Notes under the pieces: generated by a model
Databases searched by the model: none
Told to the model about the DNA's origin: nothing
Seen by the model: the letters and a program-made list of their open reading frames with translations, nothing else
Assembly: GCF_013623775.1 (NCBI RefSeq)
Contig: NZ_JABFAM010000006.1
Span: 186,001 to 250,000, forward strand
From: Rufibacter sp. XAAS-G3-1
GTDB taxonomy: Bacteria > Bacteroidota > Bacteroidia > Cytophagales > Hymenobacteraceae
DNA length: 64,000 bases
Direction: 5' to 3'
Translations under genes and position numbers: made by a program
In this document: positions 60,230 through 64,000 of the stretch, one piece after another
How positions within the stretch are numbered: the stretch's first letter is position 1
Layout: every line of letters begins with the position of its first letter

Positions 60230-60625
60230 ACGCCTTTACAGGAAAACACAGGTAATGCAACCAAGGCCCGCTACAGCCTGCTACTTTTACCACCTCCTTT
60301 ACTTTCCCCAGTTCCAGTCTTCCCCGAGCGCGCCTCGCTTTTGGCCATAGATAGGCAAAACTAAGCGAAAAAGGCGTCACAGGCCGAAAGGGCAGTGCGA
60401 GAGGGGAAGACGGGGCCCCGCGGCCGTGAGCGCTTAGCGGAAGCTATGAAACAACACAGCACTTGCACCCACGCAACAAACGGACAAACCTAGGGAACAG
60501 CAAACTGCGTGCACCTGCTAATTACCCACGCATTAAGCAATCTAATAAAGAGAACTGCATAAGACCTGCACCATTCCCTTAAAGAAGCCAGTTCCAAGCA
60601 GTGGTAAAAGCGTAGAAATGAACCG
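60230..60625 (-). repeat. large dispersed repeat R, copy 4
   Basis: Same order of blocks as copy 3 on the minus strand: GGTGCACGCAG, TGCTGTTCCCTAGG, GTTTGTTGCGTGGGTGCAAG, GTTTCATAGCTTCCGC, the GC-rich centre, GCGCGCTCGGGGAAGACTGG. The ORF found in copies 2 and 3 is broken here by an in-frame stop (TTCCGCTAA). Confidence 0.7.
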
Positions 60626-60634
60626 ATAGAGGTT

Positions 60635-61627
60635 TTAGCTAACCAGCAGGTTACACCCTCTAATATCTGAATTGTCAAACCGGCCCAGTATCTCAAAAGA
60701 ACCATCGGCATAGAGTTTTCCTAAGTCTTTGGTTTCTAGAAAGGCACAGGAATCTACGTTGGCCAGGTCAATGACATTCACCCCGCCAGAACCAGCGTCA
60801 CCGGTTACGGAAAAAGGATCGTTCACATCGCGCACCAACACCCGCAACGTGCGCGCTGGCTGGAAAATACCTGCTCCGGTAGAATATGCCTGCGACAGGA
60901 GTTCGGTCATGCCGTATTCTGAATGGATCTTGTCCACCCCCAAAGCCTTGGTTAACACCGCGTGCAGTTCTTCCCGTACCATTTCACGCCGACGGCCTTT
61001 CATGCCTCCGGTCTCAAAAATAGTGATTGCGCTGAATGCCTGATGATCTACTTCCTCGGCCAAATCCAGCAGCGCATAGGTCACCCCGAAGAGATAGACT
61101 TTCTTGTTTGCGGCTTTGGCCTCACCAACGGCTTGGCGCAGGTCTGCATGGTTCTTAAGGTAGAACCCGGGGTGGGGTTGGCCGCTCACCTGCATGAAAT
61201 GGTCTACCATCATGACCAGCGAAGAATCTCCCTGTTCCAGGTAAGAAGGCAGCAAGGCCAACACCACACAGTTTTCCAGCGGGCCGTAGGTTTCCTCAAA
61301 CAGATGTTGGGCGTGTTGTGTATAGAAGTCCGTTTCGGCCACCAGGTGCTGGCTTCTCTGTTGCAAGGTGGTGCCGCTGCTCTTGAAGATTGCCTGCGGG
61401 GTGAAGGGGTGCGACTGAACCGTATGCGTTTTGAAAAATTCGATGGGCAGAAAAGGAATCTGATGAAGCTGCTGTACGTTTTGGGGGTCTTTTCTTAAAA
61501 AGGCCAGATAATCACGGTACAAAGGGGTGTGCTTGGCTTGGTACTGGAATAATTCCAGCGCCACCGCTTCAAAATTCTGGGGGCCTTGATGGATGATATT
61601 CTTTTTGAACGCTTCAGGAAAACCCAT
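60635..61627 (-). CDS. LuxE-like acyl-protein synthetase / adenylate-forming enzyme
   Basis: 330 residues from the ATG at 61627; an upstream in-frame start (61654) is possible. IFKSSGTTLQQRSQHL, FETGGMKGRRREMVREELHA and the core SEYGMTELLSQAYSTGAGIF match the LuxE/phenylacetyl-CoA ligase-like ANL group, with the tyrosine-glycine-methionine-threonine-glutamate ATP-binding motif. In luminous bacteria LuxE activates fatty acids, but no lux genes are here; Bacteroidota homologues are usually annotated as acyl transferases. Substrate unknown. Confidence 0.82.
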   Translation of the reverse strand: MGFPEAFKKNIIHQGPQNFEAVALELFQYQAKHTPLYRDYLAFLRKDPQNVQQLHQIPFLPIEFFKTHTVQSHPFTPQAIFKSSGTTLQQRSQHLVAETDFYTQHAQHLFEETYGPLENCVVLALLPSYLEQGDSSLVMMVDHFMQVSGQPHPGFYLKNHADLRQAVGEAKAANKKVYLFGVTYALLDLAEEVDHQAFSAITIFETGGMKGRRREMVREELHAVLTKALGVDKIHSEYGMTELLSQAYSTGAGIFQPARTLRVLVRDVNDPFSVTGDAGSGGVNVIDLANVDSCAFLETKDLGKLYADGSFEILGRFDNSDIRGCNLLVS

Positions 61628-61705
61628 GGGGGATGATGCTAAATTATACAACAAAGTAATTAAGTGCGCGTTATGATTTGTACCTTAGGTGCTCATAAAT
61701 ACTCT

Positions 61706-62272
61706 ATGAAAAAACGTAGACTCCTGTTTGGTCTGGCCTTAGTATTTGGTTCACTGGGCTTACCCTCCTGTTACGAAGAACCTGAATTTGACTTAACCCC
61801 CAACCTCACTTTCAGAGGCATTGAACAACGTACCCTGCGCAATCCACAGAACGTCACCTATGACTCCCTTATTCTGGTGACCCGCTTTCAGGACGGCGAC
61901 GGAAATCTGGGCCTGTCAGAAACCTTGTATCCTGAAGATATTCAGCCTCCCTTTAACGTAGGCGGATCTAGCTTTCATAACATGCTCTGCAACGTCTATA
62001 AGAAAACAAACGGCAGGTTTGAGCAAATCAGATTTCAAGGAAATCCAATTAACTATAATGGGCGTTTCCCACGCGTTTCTACCATAGAAAGGGAAGAACC
62101 GTTGGAAGGCGATATCCGGTACAGCATCAATATTTTTGAGGAAACCAGAAACCCCAATGCGCTTCTAAGACGCGGCGATACCATACGGTTTGATGTGCAA
62201 ATAATGGATCGTTCAGGCAATAAAAGTCCGGTAGTGACTACCTCAGAAGTGATCTTGTTCTCCCAACAGTAA
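61706..62272 (+). CDS. putative lipoprotein, unknown
   Basis: 188 residues from the ATG at 61706: KKRRLLFGLALVFGSLGLPSC is a lipoprotein signal with lipobox LPSC (Cys at about 25). The rest is beta-rich (FDLTPNLTFRGIEQRTL, DSLILVTRFQDGDGNLGLSE), resembling short Bacteroidota outer-surface lipoproteins with a DGDGNLG loop that could bind Ca2+. No family assigned. The opposite-strand LuxE-like gene starts 79 bp away. Confidence 0.78.
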   Translation: MKKRRLLFGLALVFGSLGLPSCYEEPEFDLTPNLTFRGIEQRTLRNPQNVTYDSLILVTRFQDGDGNLGLSETLYPEDIQPPFNVGGSSFHNMLCNVYKKTNGRFEQIRFQGNPINYNGRFPRVSTIEREEPLEGDIRYSINIFEETRNPNALLRRGDTIRFDVQIMDRSGNKSPVVTTSEVILFSQQ

Positions 62273-62292
62273 TTTACAATTTCCTTTACTTC

Positions 62293-62348
62293 AATCTCAA
62301 AAGCCAACGGCCTGCTTTCATGAAAGCAGGCCGTTGGCTTTTGAGATT
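62293..62348. terminator. 28-bp perfect-stem bidirectional terminator
   Basis: Left arm AATCTCAAAAGCCAACGGCC (continuing TGCTTTCA) and its exact complement, no loop bases beyond the axis. Sits between the convergent lipoprotein gene and the dehydrogenase gene, with A/T runs for both directions. Confidence 0.9.
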
Positions 62349-62357
62349 TTTCACTGG

Positions 62358-64000
62358 CTAGTAAAGCGCAGGGAAACTCTCCGGGTCTGCCTCGTGCATT
62401 ATGGCGTACACTCTTTCAAAGACATCCTCGGCGCTTGGCTTAGAGAAGTAGTCTCCGTCTGTTGAGTACGAGGGGCGGTGATCCTGGGCCGAAAGCGTAG
62501 CCGGCTTGGAATCCAGCCAACGCCAGGCCTCCTGCTCATCAATCACTTTCTGCAGCATATACCCGGTGGCCCCGCCCGAAACGTCTTCATCCGTAATCAA
62601 CACCCGATTGGTTTTCCGGATAGAATCAGTAATCAAATGCTCTAGGTCAAAGGGCAAAAGGGTTTGTACGTCAATCACTTCCGCGGAAATGCCTACGGTC
62701 TGCAATTGCCCGGCGGCGTCCATGACCACTTTGCACATAGAACCGTAGGTGACAATCGTGATATCAGTACCGGTTCTCAAAACCTCGGGCATTCCCAACG
62801 GAACGGTGAATTCGCCAATGTTGGCCGGGATGCGCTCTTTTAAACGGTATCCGTTCAGAGGCTCCACTACTAAAGCCGGTTCATCAGACTTCAACAACAG
62901 ATTGTAGAACCCAGCGGCTTGCGTCATGTTACGGGGCACCAACACGTGCATACCGCGCAAACTGTTCACAATCATACCCATGGGGGAGCCTGAGTGCCAA
63001 ACGCCTTCCAGACGGTGCCCGCGCGTCCGGACAATCAGCGGTGCTTTCTGCCCGCCTTTGGTGCGGTACTGCAAGCTGGCCACGTCATCGCTCAGAATCT
63101 GGATGGCATACAGTAAATAATCCAGGTACTGGATCTCGGTAATGGGACGGAGACCTCTTAAGGCAGCCCCTATGCCCTGACCAACAATGGTACACTCCCT
63201 GATGCCGGTATCGGTGACGCGCAACTCGCCGTATTTATCCTGCAAACCGGCAAACGCCTGGTTCACGTCGCCAATCTTTCCTACGTCTTCGCCAATGGCG
63301 AATAAACGGGGCTCCCGGGCCAGTGCGGCATCAAAACAAGCCTGTAGCACTTCGCGGCCATCTACCAAGGGGCTGTTCTCTGTGTATTCGGGCTTTATTT
63401 CTTCCACCAGCAAAGCAGATTCCTCTGACTGGCTGTAGAGGTACGAGTTGTAGCGCTCGGCATTTTCGCCCTGTACGGTTTCCAGCCATTTCACCAAATC
63501 GCGTTTGGCCGCGCTTCTTTCCTTCCGGACGTAGCGCAAGACTCTTCTGGCCGCCCTGATGGCATCTGACCGAAGCGGGTTGATCACTTTGCTCAGTTCC
63601 TCTCTGATGGAAGCGATCTCTGAGACATTTTGCCCGCTGCTGCTTACCAGTTGGTCTAGCAGGTGCAGGCATTGTTTATGGTCTACCTGTATGGCGTTGT
63701 TGAAGGAAGTCCAGGCATTGGCCCGGGCAAGGCGTACGGCTTCTTTCGCTTCGGCCTCAATCTGGTTCAGTTCAGCGTGCTGGGCGTAACCGTTGGTGAT
63801 CAACCAATTGCGCATCTGCTTGATGCAGTCATACTCTTCTTCCCAGGCTAACCGCTCTTTTGATTTGTAGCGCTCATGCGAGCCAGAGGTGGAATGGCCC
63901 TGCGGCTGGGTTACTTCCTCTACGTGAATCAATACGGGTACGTGCTGCTCACGGCAGATTTGGGTTGCCTGGTGGTAGACCTCACAAAGACCCGCGTAAT
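62358..64000 (-). CDS. fused 2-oxoacid dehydrogenase E1 alpha/beta (5' end outside window)
   Basis: The frame is open to the right edge (codons before 63932 read YAGLCEVYHQATQICREQHV), so about 547 residues of a likely 700-800-residue protein are visible. First part: end of the E1 alpha subunit, GHSTSGSHERYKSKERLAWE. From about VDGREVLQACFDAALAREPR to the stop: complete E1 beta (transketolase-like) with FAIGEDVGKIGDVNQAF, TEIQYLDYLLYAIQILSDDV and LITDEDVSGGATGYML. It decarboxylates a 2-oxoacid (pyruvate or branched-chain) with thiamine diphosphate; the acid cannot be told. Confidence 0.92.
   Translation of the reverse strand, partial: YAGLCEVYHQATQICREQHVPVLIHVEEVTQPQGHSTSGSHERYKSKERLAWEEEYDCIKQMRNWLITNGYAQHAELNQIEAEAKEAVRLARANAWTSFNNAIQVDHKQCLHLLDQLVSSSGQNVSEIASIREELSKVINPLRSDAIRAARRVLRYVRKERSAAKRDLVKWLETVQGENAERYNSYLYSQSEESALLVEEIKPEYTENSPLVDGREVLQACFDAALAREPRLFAIGEDVGKIGDVNQAFAGLQDKYGELRVTDTGIRECTIVGQGIGAALRGLRPITEIQYLDYLLYAIQILSDDVASLQYRTKGGQKAPLIVRTRGHRLEGVWHSGSPMGMIVNSLRGMHVLVPRNMTQAAGFYNLLLKSDEPALVVEPLNGYRLKERIPANIGEFTVPLGMPEVLRTGTDITIVTYGSMCKVVMDAAGQLQTVGISAEVIDVQTLLPFDLEHLITDSIRKTNRVLITDEDVSGGATGYMLQKVIDEQEAWRWLDSKPATLSAQDHRPSYSTDGDYFSKPSAEDVFERVYAIMHEADPESFPALY

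Larger units (their letters stand above)
59922..60634. other. repeat-rich gap between WG-repeat and LuxE-like genes
   Basis: No gene. Holds PAL copy 28, a palindrome CACGGAAGT / ACTTCCGCG (60188-60220) shared with 14976-15009, and R copy 4. Confidence 0.5.

Noticed and set aside
60119-60364. 81-codon ORF after the WG-repeat gene
   Set aside because: It runs across PAL copy 28, the CACGGAAGT palindrome and R copy 4 and has no protein-like features.
60635-61627. Bioluminescence operon suggested by a LuxE-like protein
   Set aside because: No luxA, luxB, luxC or luxD genes lie nearby; the family is widespread in non-luminous Bacteroidota.

Overview
This 64 kb window reads as chromosome of a Bacteroidota bacterium, probably Cytophagales/Hymenobacteraceae (Rufibacter, Nibribacter or Pontibacter type; the family is inferred, not proven). 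The evidence is two proteins with type IX secretion (T9SS) C-terminal signals, a bifunctional GNAT/nitrilase, a DUF3098 gene between ftsX and uppP, a fused SpmA/SpmB protein, a fused E1 alpha/beta dehydrogenase, and promoters of the Bacteroidota form TTTG-N19-TAnnTTTG. Coding density is moderate and many intergenic gaps are unusually long and full of repeats.

Layout. 1-1.9 kb: end of an unknown gene, dapB and lepB. 2.7-7.4 kb: ung, apaG, two SAM methyltransferases, kdsA and a membrane coiled-coil protein. 7.6-11.2 kb: a cyanophycin operon, cyanophycinase then cyanophycin synthetase. 11.2-18.9 kb: tRNA-Cys, rpsA, an HNH nuclease, an NlpC/P60 hydrolase, a thioesterase with smpB, and a class A beta-lactamase-like hydrolase. 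19-26 kb: a small unknown protein, a metallo-beta-lactamase-fold hydrolase, SpmAB, a translationally coupled pair resembling the D-glutamate catabolic genes dgcN/dgcA, and an M14 carboxypeptidase. 26.3-32 kb: tsaD and a 1,553-residue TamB-like protein, divergent with 6 bp between their start codons. 32.4-34.2 kb: a secreted class C beta-lactamase-like esterase with a T9SS tail. 35-38.7 kb: the compact operon ftsX-DUF3098-uppP-truB-ribF. 39.3-41.2 kb: 3-oxoacid CoA-transferase subunits A and B, separated by a four-helix-bundle gene that sits between inverted repeats like a mobile cassette. 41.5-43 kb: GNAT/nitrilase. 43.2-51.9 kb: part of a Wzx/Wzy-type surface polysaccharide locus. 52-53.7 kb: a decaying HigB/HigA-type toxin-antitoxin locus and a DUF1579 protein. 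54.2-58.7 kb: hisS-hutH-CHU_C adhesin, overlapping end to end. 58.8-64 kb: a WG-repeat protein, a LuxE-like adenylate-forming enzyme, a lipoprotein, and a 2-oxoacid dehydrogenase E1 fusion that runs off the right edge.

The most distinctive feature is the intergenic DNA. A palindromic repeat of about 37 bp (called PAL here) occurs about 28 times, often within 60 bp of a stop codon and sometimes read as codons. A larger repeat of about 350-490 bp (called R) occurs four times. A 139-160 bp MITE-like element occurs twice with TNA target duplications, once inside a PAL copy. Two copies of a CTCGCTCGCG palindrome and two 12-bp tandem arrays complete the set. Function of these repeats is not known from the sequence; terminator or REP-like roles are inferred.
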